Positions 9,949-18,974 of a stretch of DNA of 64,000 bases are shown one piece after another (the stretch's first letter is position 1; each line of letters begins with the position of its first letter). The position numbers were made by a program, and so were the translations under genes. The stretch lies in assembly GCA_937625935.1 (NCBI GenBank), contig OW569368.1, forward strand, positions 248,001 to 312,000, in the 5' to 3' direction. Origin of the DNA: Tetramitus jugosus. Lineage: Eukaryota; Heterolobosea; Eutetramitea; Acrasida; Vahlkampfiidae. The notes under the pieces are model-generated. The model was not told the DNA's origin, searched no databases, and saw only the letters and a list, made by a program, of their open reading frames with translations.

Positions 9949-11369
9949 TCACTCATCCATTTTATGTGATGTTGAGTTTGTGGTTGCCATCTTGCGCTTC
10001 CTCGACAGAAAACTCAAAATATTAGGTGAGCCATGTTGAATCAATGTTTCGCAGTCATAGTGTCGAATATAGTTTTCCAGGGCATCAAGTGTCACAATGT
10101 ATGATGCGTCTGGCTGATCATGTGTTCGCTTAACAATCAAGTACAGGAATTGACATGCTGTGACAACAAGTTCATTCTTCAATGCTTCTGAGTGATCATT
10201 CGTGCGACTCAATTGTACATGGTGTATGTGTGTTTGAATCTCATGCACAATCAACTGGTAGAGTTGAATGTGAGTGATGAGATAATTACTAGTGGGAGTA
10301 CCATCCTTGAGAGATGTCAAAGAATGAAGTTTCAGTTGTTGAATGAATTCAATGTACTCTTTCAATAAGTTATTGACGAGTGAAGAGTCAGGGTTACTGA
10401 TAATCCACTGCAAAATGAATTTTAGTATAAAGATGACTGACATCTGTTCCTTGTTTTCCGTTGGATCATAAAGGAATGAAAACACCTTTAAACAAAATTG
10501 GGAGAACTTCTTTTTCTTTGAACGCTTTCCGTAGCCTGTAATAATTCATTGATGAGCTCTAAACTTATGATTACTTGTCACACATAATGTCAATGTTACA
10601 TACGATTGAAAACGGTTGGTAACTGATCTACACAATTCACAAAGGCATTCATCTTTTCTCTATCATGCATATAAATATGAGAATCTGTATCCCACGGTTT
10701 CACTGCAAACAAACAGAGCAATCGAAGACAGTTTTGCTTTCTCAACACAAATGATTGCGATGAGTCATCTCTCGTAATTAAGTCCATGCATGATCTTTCC
10801 AACCACTGGCACTGATCATACATATGAAACCACATGTCTACACATTTGACATCATCATTGCGAGTGCACTCAAACTTATTAATCCAATATTTCACCCAAT
10901 AATCGAGCAATTGGTTGTCTCCCAGCACTACACCACGCTCCAATGAACGATTCCTCATTCTCTCATCATCCTGTCCACTCTCCAACGTTGTGAACAACAC
11001 ATCAAGTGGTTGTAACGTCACGATGCTACAACTATCAACATCACTTGGTAGTTCTTGCCTCGCAAGCTCTCTATTCAATCTTCGAATCTTGCTCTGCAAT
11101 AGTGAATACACTCTCAAAACATCTTCATTTTTCGTTGTAAAGTACAAGGAGCGCAATTCTTCGCCAAACACGAACCAACTCGAGAAATCTTGAGCAAAAA
11201 AATGTGCTAGAGAACTGAGCCTTTCATTGCTACTCGGAGCATCCACTCCTCCAATAAACAGCCTCTCGTGATGATCAATCATGTGGAGCATGGGGTAACG
11301 AATGACATCACTCAACAGGGCAGAACTTTCTTGGATTAATTGAGAATAAGTGAGTTTTGGAGAAGACAT
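9949..11369 (-). CDS. unrecognised alpha-helical protein, two exons
   Basis: Exons are 10604-11369 and 9949-10535, joined across a 68-nt intron (10536-10603, GTATGT...CAG), giving 450 residues. The junction reads FNR followed by YGKRSKKKK, a basic stretch that may be a nuclear signal. The start is the first ATG (11369); a TTG two codons earlier is not used here. The sequence is rich in Leu, Asp, Gln and Cys, looks all-helical and has no low-complexity tracts, signal peptide or membrane segment. I do not recognise the family. It lies 103 bp upstream of COG7's stop on the same strand, so the two are transcribed in the same direction with no functional link implied. Confidence that it is a gene is high because the spliced frame is long and phase-consistent. 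Confidence 0.75.
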
Positions 11370-11472
11370 TCTCAAATCCAGCGTGTGCGATCTATGTCTG
11401 TTGTTTGTTGTTGCTGCAATTTTTGATCAACATTTATTTTTTTGCAGAAGTTTTCGTTGGTTGGCGTGAAAT

Positions 11473-14262
11473 TTATTTAATGTACTGGTAGTCGTGAGCT
11501 CTGTTGATCAACTCCTTGATGGTTGTCAGAAGAGCTGATGTATACTTGAGATTGGCACTCGAAAATCCTTGTTGCATCCTTTTGTACGTGTCCTGTTGGA
11601 AGATGCGCTCAACCAAATCGAAAAATTCTCTTTGTTCATCTGAGGGAACATGATACAACATGCTCAGTACCATCTTAAGCGTGTTCAAGTCGCAAAGAAG
11701 TTGCTTCATGGCATGATGAGTGAGAATACCTTGCTCGACCATGTGCTTATTCTTGCGTGGCTCGGATGGGCGACGAGAAGGCTTCTTTGAGGCCAGATCA
11801 CGCAGGTATTGACTGTGAACTTTCTGTACGGCATCAACGGTATCACGACAGATGCGATCGAGCCAATACCTGTTCTCATCATCTGACACTGTTTCAGTGA
11901 GTTGATTCACCAACTCTACTAAGTAACCTTCAATGTTTGACATGTACTCACTCGCAACAAATGATTGTATGTCCTCATGTTCATCCTCATCGTCACTGTC
12001 GTCCTCATCGTCAGGAGCATGTGACTCTCTTTGTGACCGTATATTGAACGACCGTAAGGAGTTGGTAATTCTTTGGAAGAGAATCTTGTGAACTAGTTGT
12101 TGAATGGAGTCTAGAATAGAGGCAAAATTCTTGGAGGCGAGGGAGAGGATGGAAAGTTGACCATCTTGCAGATTGCTCAGGAAGGTGAGAGCTTGCTTCA
12201 CTCTTTCATTGTTTTTCTCGACGCTAACAAGAATGTATGGATTCACTAATGCATAGTCATTATTGGCCGTATTGCGAGCATGATGACTGGCTTTCTCGTA
12301 CTTCTTGTTTGTAAATGCGATCAAGGGTTTCGTATCATTCTGCAACTTTGCTCGTAAATCTTTCTCGAAATTGCTCAAGTCAATCATCAAAGTAGTTTTA
12401 ACGACGACATACAGACGAAGCACTTGTTGAGCCAGTGACCAATCCTGTCGTGTGCTGTTGTCCTTGGAAATCACCTTTCCTAAATCAGAGATAAATTGAC
12501 TGAGATAACGACCGAACTGGACAATAACATCATTAATCATCCGAACATATGTCTGTGCATCAATACCACTCGTGAACATTGTAAAGCGATCAACTGATTC
12601 AAGACAAATACTAAACAACTTTTTTGTTGCTTTCTCCAATTCATATTGATAACCATCCTCAAATTTGGAATTGTTGATTACGAACGGTTTCGATACCTCT
12701 CTCACTTGTTGCATCAAATATTCCTTCTCCAATTTATCGACATAGATCATTTGTGCGGCGTTGAAAGGTTTAAATATTGTGTGGAAAATGTGTGCGATCT
12801 GTTCGTGATTTCGAGCAGAGAGCAATGGATCGCTATTCAATATTCTCAACAATTGTTGCGACTTGTCCAACACTGTACTATACTGATTAGACACAAGCTC
12901 AACAACGTTGCCCTTCTCTGCATGGAAATGATAATACTGTTGCAAAATATATTCAATCAGAGAGCAAATGGGTGAGAATATCTTCTCATCCATATGTTTT
13001 TCCGTTCCATTGCTCTCATAATCCACCATGGATGACTCCTGAGCATTCCACTCGATAAATATCTTTCGATAATAATAGGATTCCTGTTGAACAACACTAT
13101 TTAACTCGGTCAAGAACAACTCGAGGTTATTGGTGCTTTTTCTACCATTGGTGGTCGTTGCTCCCCACTCCATCTTTACAATAATCGGATTCAACGCCAA
13201 CCGATCAGGCAAATATTTTTGGAAAATTGATGTCATGTATGACTGTCCAAGCTTGCGAGCCCATCTCATCTCTCTCTTTGCCTTCACAATATCCTTCTTC
13301 TCAATCAAAAACTTCGTAAAACGAGGCCCCATATACTCACTCAACAACACATGTTCATACTTGCTTACATCACTCTTTTGTCGATTGTTCAACACACCGT
13401 ACTGCTCCAAATTAATCAAGCTTTGCTTCACTTGATACAGATGATTCACCATTTCTCTCACTAATAAATCCTCTGGATCATCACTAATGTTAATACGTGT
13501 GTCAAGATTCTTCTGATGGTGATGATGGTCACCAGAAGCAAAAGTCTCATGATGCGACTCATCACTTGGACTCTGATCATCAGAGTGAAACATGATGGAA
13601 TCGTCTGGAGAAGTCACAGTGAACATCTTGTTGGAAGCCATGACCGAATTCATAATTTCATCATCAACCTTGTCCTCGAGTGTCAACCATTCCTCACCTG
13701 TGTTGGCTGCTGCATCTGTTGTTGTTTCTGTTGATGATGATGATGATTGTGGTGGTGGTGGCAGAATCACATTCAACAATTGTCGCTTCTTGAACAACAA
13801 ACTCACATTTTCCAACGATTTGGACAAGTGTTTTGCTTGAACAAGCGTATTCAACACGACTTGTAACTTCATCTTCACTTGATGCAAGCTCTGTAGCCTC
13901 TCTGTCACATAATGTTCACTATTCTCCAAGAGAGTAAACTGATTGACCAAGTAGTGAATCCGCTGATGAAGTTCAAGTGCTTGCTGTGTCATTCGGTCCA
14001 CTTCAATCAATGAACTGGGAATTTTTTTGATGGCAATGTTACAATTGACGTCCAAGTGAGTGTTTACATCTCGGATCAATACTTGTAGTCTTGCGATGGC
14101 ACTTGATGTACTGGATTGAAGCTCTACAATGTTGTTGTTGTTGTTATGTGATGGTGATGATGATGGTGATGATATAGGTGTTGATGATGACTGTTGTTGA
14201 AGAGTGTCATTGATCCATGCCTTGGCATCAAAATCAGGCGAGTTGAACAGTGTCAGATCCAT
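11473..14262 (-). CDS. COG7: conserved oligomeric Golgi complex subunit 7
   Basis: This is an intronless gene of 929 residues. COG7 is part of lobe B of the COG tether, which captures vesicles in retrograde traffic within the Golgi and so keeps glycosylation enzymes in place. The N-terminus (MDLTLFNSPDFDAKAWINDT) matches the family's hallmark of a short phrase ending in D-x-K-x-W-I-N. Helical heptads follow around residues 45-165, as expected for the coiled-coil bundle region. An Asn/Ser insertion and an acidic/His-rich insertion (about 215-245) interrupt the early part, and another acidic loop lies near residue 760. Both are typical local expansions rather than family features. The length is somewhat above the animal protein because of these insertions. 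The ATG at 14262 is the only plausible start. Confidence 0.9.
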   Translation of the reverse strand: MDLTLFNSPDFDAKAWINDTLQQQSSSTPISSPSSSPSHNNNNNIVELQSSTSSAIARLQVLIRDVNTHLDVNCNIAIKKIPSSLIEVDRMTQQALELHQRIHYLVNQFTLLENSEHYVTERLQSLHQVKMKLQVVLNTLVQAKHLSKSLENVSLLFKKRQLLNVILPPPPQSSSSSTETTTDAAANTGEEWLTLEDKVDDEIMNSVMASNKMFTVTSPDDSIMFHSDDQSPSDESHHETFASGDHHHHQKNLDTRINISDDPEDLLVREMVNHLYQVKQSLINLEQYGVLNNRQKSDVSKYEHVLLSEYMGPRFTKFLIEKKDIVKAKREMRWARKLGQSYMTSIFQKYLPDRLALNPIIVKMEWGATTTNGRKSTNNLELFLTELNSVVQQESYYYRKIFIEWNAQESSMVDYESNGTEKHMDEKIFSPICSLIEYILQQYYHFHAEKGNVVELVSNQYSTVLDKSQQLLRILNSDPLLSARNHEQIAHIFHTIFKPFNAAQMIYVDKLEKEYLMQQVREVSKPFVINNSKFEDGYQYELEKATKKLFSICLESVDRFTMFTSGIDAQTYVRMINDVIVQFGRYLSQFISDLGKVISKDNSTRQDWSLAQQVLRLYVVVKTTLMIDLSNFEKDLRAKLQNDTKPLIAFTNKKYEKASHHARNTANNDYALVNPYILVSVEKNNERVKQALTFLSNLQDGQLSILSLASKNFASILDSIQQLVHKILFQRITNSLRSFNIRSQRESHAPDDEDDSDDEDEHEDIQSFVASEYMSNIEGYLVELVNQLTETVSDDENRYWLDRICRDTVDAVQKVHSQYLRDLASKKPSRRPSEPRKNKHMVEQGILTHHAMKQLLCDLNTLKMVLSMLYHVPSDEQREFFDLVERIFQQDTYKRMQQGFSSANLKYTSALLTTIKELINRAHDYQYIK

Positions 14263-14410
14263 ATGTCAAACAGGTATGATAACGTTGACACAATCTTGTT
14301 GTTGTTTTGCTCTGTTTGTTTTTTTTGGTACTCTTTTTTTGATGATGATTCTCCTTTCGGGTTTTTCAAGCTGCTTGAAAACTCGATCAACAACACAGAT
14401 TCAGAAGCAA

Positions 14411-14818
14411 ATGCCGAATGACAACAACCATACAGCATTGCTGCCAGTACACACAACTACAACGTTGCAATCCAAAAGACAAACACATCGTCGTCACTTG
14501 GTCCCATCTGAACTAAGCTTTATCCAAGCTGTTCAATCAACCTATCCCGCTCATTACACCCTATTCAACAACGAACTGCACTTTTCAAACATGTTGTTGG
14601 CAGATGATCGACTCAAGAATCGAACCATCAAAGTATTGTTTCGTGTGTCCGATTGGATCACCATCACAGTCAAGTACCACGTTCGACCATTTCTCATGCG
14701 GCACATGGCCAAGCTCTATTGGCTCATTCGTTACAAAATTTTATTGGACAATTTCAGGTTGCACACGTATGAAAGAGCTGAGAGGCAAGAGGAGAAGACA
14801 ACAACGAACTCACAGTGA
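14411..14818 (+). CDS. small basic orphan protein
   Basis: The ATG at 14411 gives 135 residues, and an upstream in-frame ATG at 14274 would add a hydrophobic stretch. I prefer 14411 because the upstream part lies within the 150-bp shared promoter with COG7. The core (about residues 30-115) is not low-complexity: SELSFIQAVQSTYPAHYTLF, then an Arg/Lys-rich helical part FLMRHMAKLYWLIRYKILL. The basic amphipathic character suggests an organelle or RNA-associated protein, but I do not recognise it. It is divergent with COG7 and converges with the thiamine pyrophosphokinase gene, with 56 bp between stops. Confidence 0.55.
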   Translation: MPNDNNHTALLPVHTTTTLQSKRQTHRRHLVPSELSFIQAVQSTYPAHYTLFNNELHFSNMLLADDRLKNRTIKVLFRVSDWITITVKYHVRPFLMRHMAKLYWLIRYKILLDNFRLHTYERAERQEEKTTTNSQ

Positions 14819-14874
14819 AACAAAGAAAGCAACAAATTGTTGAGCTCTAATTGTGTTGTTGAGAATCTCTGATC

Positions 14875-16320
14875 TCATGAAGAAGAAGACAATGAGGAAG
14901 AGGATGAGCTTGTGAGTGGATGTGATGATGGAAGGAGTGGTTTGATTGTCCAATTCCATAGCAACATATCCGATGTGTCCACAATGACATGATTGTTGTG
15001 ATCAAACTCATTGGAAGTGCTCACTAGCCCTCCGAATTGCATTGCTGGTTCCACATTGCTCTTGCTACTACTCTTGTAATTGCAATCTGCTGATGTATCA
15101 CCTGGTGGTGAACCACCATTGTTCCCTGCTTCTGTGGCGCAACACTCTTGTGGTGTACCATTGTTCGTCGTCGTCTGATCCATATGATGATGATCAATGT
15201 TCCATTTGAGACCACTTGTTCTCAAATTCCAAACGGGACCACCCAACGGAATCAATGCACACTTTTTCTTTTCAAACTCCAAGTTTCGCCGTATCGTATG
15301 AACACCTGGTCTCAAAATCGTTGCACAAGTGTACGGCGAAATCATTAATAAACGGTACTCCTCGAAAACAGGGTGACGTTCCTGCTCGGACAGTAATTTC
15401 TGCTGTTGCTGCACAATGTATTGTTCCTTTGTAATTTGATACAGAGCATTCAAATTACACATTTCTTGATCCAATCGTCCACCTCCACCATAAATGAGTA
15501 TCGTGTGCTTTATACTCCTCTGTTGTTTGTGATTCCTAGTAGTACTGGTCGATTGACGATCATGATGATCATCATTCTGATTCAGTGACGATGGTGGTGA
15601 CTGCGATACCAAGTGATGACGATGAATCAAGTATTCCTCTGCTTCCTTCTTCATCAAGAAATGCAGCGCCTTTTGGAGGTCATTGTAGTTTTGATCGGGA
15701 AATTTGAGAATGTTGACTTGTCGATCGGCATAATATTGGAGTACGCTGGGGCGAGCAGAGTCCAAGTCACCACACACAAAATCAGGCATTCTCAGTTGTG
15801 GTTGTTGTTGTTGTTGATGTTGATGATGATAGAGATCATAGAGCTGATTGGCTCCACCATCCGCACAAATAATCGTATGAGACAACTGATAGAGTTGAGT
15901 GAACAATGGATGATTGCAGTAGGCAGTGTTGAGAACGATGAAACTTAGCTTGTCTTCCTGAGTGTGATCAGGGTCCTGTTCCCTATAGAATTGATTGTCA
16001 TGGTGATAATGAAAGTCGTGACTGGAGACAAAGGAGGAATAAGGGTGAAGTTGTTGATGTTGATGGGAGGAGAAGGCAAGTCGAGCAGTGTCGAGCATGT
16101 TGTTGGTCATGGGTTTTCTTGTAATGTTGCTTGTTGTTGTTGTTATTGTAGTTGTTGTTCTTGTGATGGTGATCATATGACATTGTTGCCATTTTCGCGA
16201 GACTGCTCTGATCATACTACTCCTGATTTTTTTTGTGTGAATATTTTGTGATACTCCGGTAACAACAGGAGATGTGTGGACACTCGTGTTGTTGTTTGCA
16301 ACAGGCCAAATCGTGGTCAT
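14875..16320 (-). CDS. TPK1: thiamine pyrophosphokinase
   Basis: The enzyme transfers pyrophosphate from ATP to thiamine to make the cofactor thiamine diphosphate. All key motifs are present: ADGGANQLYDL (153-163), DFVCGDLDSARPSVL (180-194), NYNDLQKAL (211-219) with the substrate-binding Asp, IYGGGGRLDQEMCNLNAL (276-293) and the C-terminal-domain motif TSGLKWNI (368-375). Gln, His and Ser-rich insertions interrupt loops (around 165-175 and 237-268), and the tail after 378 is mostly low complexity with a short conserved-looking VIVDTSDMLLWN. The longest frame (481 residues) starts at 16320, only 8 bp after the stop of the upstream same-strand gene. Residues 1-70 are Thr-rich and unlike the family. 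A start at Met71 (ATG at 16110) leaves a normal promoter gap and is at least as likely. Confidence 0.85.
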   Translation of the reverse strand: MTTIWPVANNNTSVHTSPVVTGVSQNIHTKKIRSSMIRAVSRKWQQCHMITITRTTTTITTTTSNITRKPMTNNMLDTARLAFSSHQHQQLHPYSSFVSSHDFHYHHDNQFYREQDPDHTQEDKLSFIVLNTAYCNHPLFTQLYQLSHTIICADGGANQLYDLYHHQHQQQQQPQLRMPDFVCGDLDSARPSVLQYYADRQVNILKFPDQNYNDLQKALHFLMKKEAEEYLIHRHHLVSQSPPSSLNQNDDHHDRQSTSTTRNHKQQRSIKHTILIYGGGGRLDQEMCNLNALYQITKEQYIVQQQQKLLSEQERHPVFEEYRLLMISPYTCATILRPGVHTIRRNLEFEKKKCALIPLGGPVWNLRTSGLKWNIDHHHMDQTTTNNGTPQECCATEAGNNGGSPPGDTSADCNYKSSSKSNVEPAMQFGGLVSTSNEFDHNNHVIVDTSDMLLWNWTIKPLLPSSHPLTSSSSSSLSSSS

Positions 16321-16328
16321 CCACGTGT

Positions 16329-17288
16329 TTATTCTTGAATGATTTTTGGCATTTCGGTGTTGTTAATCTTTTCAAGGACTTGGATGAGTGCTTGAGTGCC
16401 CAGTTTGCTACCTCCGTGCTGGATCAACATTTCATACATCATCTTTGCAGTGTTCAATCCAGGCAACACAAGACCCAACTTTCTCGATTCATCAAGTGCA
16501 ATTTGCAAGTCCTTGACAAAGTGTTCCACATAGAATCCAGGGTTCATGTCTCTCTTTAGAATTCTTGGTCCATACGAGTTGAGTGAGAAACTGGCAGCAG
16601 CTCCACCACCCACAGCCTGAAGCACCTTTTCCACATTCAATCCGGCCTTGTACGCGTACAGCAATCCCTCACAAACACCAATCATATTGGTGCAGATGAT
16701 GATCTGATTGGCCATTTTGGTGTGTTGACCACAACCAGGTCCGCCCATGTGATTAATGGACTTTCCCATGCAATTCAACAATGGTCTCACAGCCTCCAAT
16801 GCACTCTCCTCTCCACCAATCATCATTGTCAGTGTTGCATTGCGAGCACCAATGTCACCACCACTCACAGGAATGTCCAACGAGTAGACACCTCGCTCAG
16901 ACGCAGCTTGAGCAATCTCGATGGCCAAAGATGGTTCAGATGTTGTCATATCGATCAACACTGATCCTGGCTTCAATCCAGACAAAATTCCACTCTCCCC
17001 GTCCAGAATGACTTGACGAACGTCACTGGGGAAACCGACCATGCAGATCACAACATCACTCTTCTCAGCAACGAGCTTTGGAGTAGCTGCCCATTGTACT
17101 GAGCTGCCCAATGCCAAAATGGGTTGAGCCTTTGATTCCGTTCTTGAGAAGACAGTGAGATCAGTGTAACCAGCGTTGAAGCAGTGCTTGACCATGGATG
17201 TACCCATGACACCTGTGCCGATCCATCCTAATCTAGTACTTCCAGGCTTGAACAATGATGTTATTTGTGGCAATGATAATTTGGACAT
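16329..17288 (-). CDS. 3-hydroxyisobutyrate dehydrogenase-family oxidoreductase
   Basis: This encodes 319 residues, the usual length for NAD(P)-dependent beta-hydroxyacid dehydrogenases. The N-terminal Rossmann motif is LGWIGTGVMGTSM (20-32). The substrate-binding signature DIPVSGGDIGARNATL (138-153) and the catalytic region GQHTKMANQI carry the essential Lys191 and the following Asn194. The family oxidises small beta-hydroxyacids such as 3-hydroxyisobutyrate (valine breakdown) or reduces tartronate, succinic or glyoxylic semialdehydes. The signature here is closest to the plant HIBADH-like group in my judgement, and the true substrate cannot be read from sequence. The N-terminus is too short and weakly basic to call a mitochondrial presequence. 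The gene is head-to-head with casein kinase 1 (281 bp apart), and its stop is 8 bp from the longest TPK start. Confidence 0.9.
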   Translation of the reverse strand: MSKLSLPQITSLFKPGSTRLGWIGTGVMGTSMVKHCFNAGYTDLTVFSRTESKAQPILALGSSVQWAATPKLVAEKSDVVICMVGFPSDVRQVILDGESGILSGLKPGSVLIDMTTSEPSLAIEIAQAASERGVYSLDIPVSGGDIGARNATLTMMIGGEESALEAVRPLLNCMGKSINHMGGPGCGQHTKMANQIIICTNMIGVCEGLLYAYKAGLNVEKVLQAVGGGAAASFSLNSYGPRILKRDMNPGFYVEHFVKDLQIALDESRKLGLVLPGLNTAKMMYEMLIQHGGSKLGTQALIQVLEKINNTEMPKIIQE

Positions 17289-17569
17289 GATGGTGTGTGA
17301 TCGTGCTTTAGTTTGATTTCGTTTGGTTGCTGCCCTTCCGCTCAGTTGTTCTCATTGTTTTTGATCCCCTTGGCGGAGCGGGAAATTGCAATCAAATGGG
17401 TGGTGAGCGGACTACAGAAAATTGGACCTCCGTTCTTGAACTTGTTGGGATCGTTCATGTCGATTGTACTGTGTGAACTGTACTTGTCCGATAGGGGTTC
17501 AAAAGCCCATCCATCATCAGATTTTTAAAGAATTCGGGAGAAAAAACCAAGTCAATAAGAAGACTTAGA

Positions 17570-18779
17570 ATGACGGCCAGCAAGACCGGGAGTCCCCTCC
17601 CTGTCGTTGTTGATAAGAGGTTTTTGGTGGGAGACAAAATTGGAAGTGGTAGCTTTGGTCAAGTGTACACTGGTAGAAACATCAAGACGGGAGATATGGT
17701 GGCGATCAAGATGGAGCACGCAAAGTGCAAATTTCCTCAAGTGCTCTATGAAGGAAAGTTGTACAAAATAGTGGGAGAGAATATTGGTTGGCCGTTGATC
17801 CATTTTGCTGGAGTAATTCCGGGTTATAATGGTATGATTTTGTAGTTTCCTTGAGTTACATAATTGATTGGAGTCAATAGTAACACATCATTTTAATCTC
17901 GATAGTAATGGTGATGGAACAATTAGGTCCTAGTTTAGAGGACTTGTTCGACTTCTGTGGAAGAAAATTTTCATTAAAAACTGTGTTGATATTGGCTGAT
18001 CAGCTCATATCTCGCATCGAGCACTTGCACGAGGTTGGAATAATTCACCGGGATGTATGTTCTCTTGATGGGATGTCAAGTTTTCTTTCATCGAGCGTTT
18101 CAATCCAGTTCTAACTCAAGTTTGTTGTACATTATCAGATAAAACCTGAGAACTTTCTCATGGGAAGAGTTCGAACATCCCATCATGTGTACATTATCGA
18201 TCTAGGTTTAGCTAAACGGTATATTGAAGACAAAACAGGGGAGCACATCCCCTTTGCCAAGGGAAAATCTTTGACTGGAACAGCACGGTACACGTCTGTA
18301 AATAGCCATATGGGATTTGAACAATCGAGGAGAGATGATTTGGAGTCAATAGGTGTAAGTATATTTGACTGCTAACTTGTTCCAGATTCTAGACACTCAC
18401 ATTCATATGATGCAGTATTTACTAGTGTACTTTTTGAGAGGTGCATTGCCATGGCAGGGGTTGCCTGCCACAACCAAGGAACAAAAATATCAGAGAATAA
18501 GTCAGAAAAAGTGCACTACGACCATTGAAGAACTATGTCGAAAGTTACCTCGTATGTATGATTTATCCTATCAAAGACACATACATCCTGTTGACATCTA
18601 ACAATCTCAATCGTCAAAATCTAGCTGAATTCTCTCAATACTTTTCGTACGTGAAGAATTTAAAGTTTACTGAGAGACCAAACTATGATTACCTTCGATT
18701 GATGTTCAGAAGGTTGTTCAATCGGAAATCATACACATTAGATTTCATGTACGACTGGATGCACCTAAGAACAACGTAG
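17570..18779 (+). CDS. casein kinase 1 family protein kinase, five exons
   Basis: Exons 17570-17831, 17906-18054, 18139-18354, 18416-18551 and 18625-18779 join in phase to 305 residues, essentially a bare CK1 catalytic domain. Introns are 74, 84, 61 and 73 nt. Landmarks are the Gly loop [15 protein letters not shown]-binding Lys in [27 protein letters not shown], catalytic [45 protein letters not shown] and the C-lobe [15 protein letters not shown]. Each exon junction rebuilds a conserved CK1 phrase ([38 protein letters not shown]). The metal-binding loop reads IDLGLA instead of the common IDFGLA. There is no C-terminal extension, so regulation by tail autophosphorylation is unlikely. CK1 kinases phosphorylate pre-phosphorylated or acidic substrates in trafficking, DNA repair and Wnt-like or clock pathways. 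Confidence 0.92.
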
Positions 18780-18974
18780 TTGAACTGTTGAACCCTGGAT
18801 ATATCCTTTTATTTCTCATTGTATCTCAATTATTGAGGAATTGTCATTTTCCTCATGCATTATAGTGTACCTTCTCCTTCTCTCCATTGTATCACTGTCG
18901 AAAAAAGCGGAGTAAAGATTGATGTTTGACAATCCATCAGATTCCTCAATAAACAAACACAACAACAAAAAAAC

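Noticed and set aside
14204..14410. Longer N-terminus for the small orphan, with a hydrophobic segment
   Set aside because: It would overlap the COG7 start region; the hydrophobic run comes from T-rich promoter sequence.
16329..17288. Operon interpretation for dehydrogenase and TPK
   Set aside because: The functions are unrelated, and the start of TPK can be moved to give a normal gap; listed as a finding only because of the spacing.
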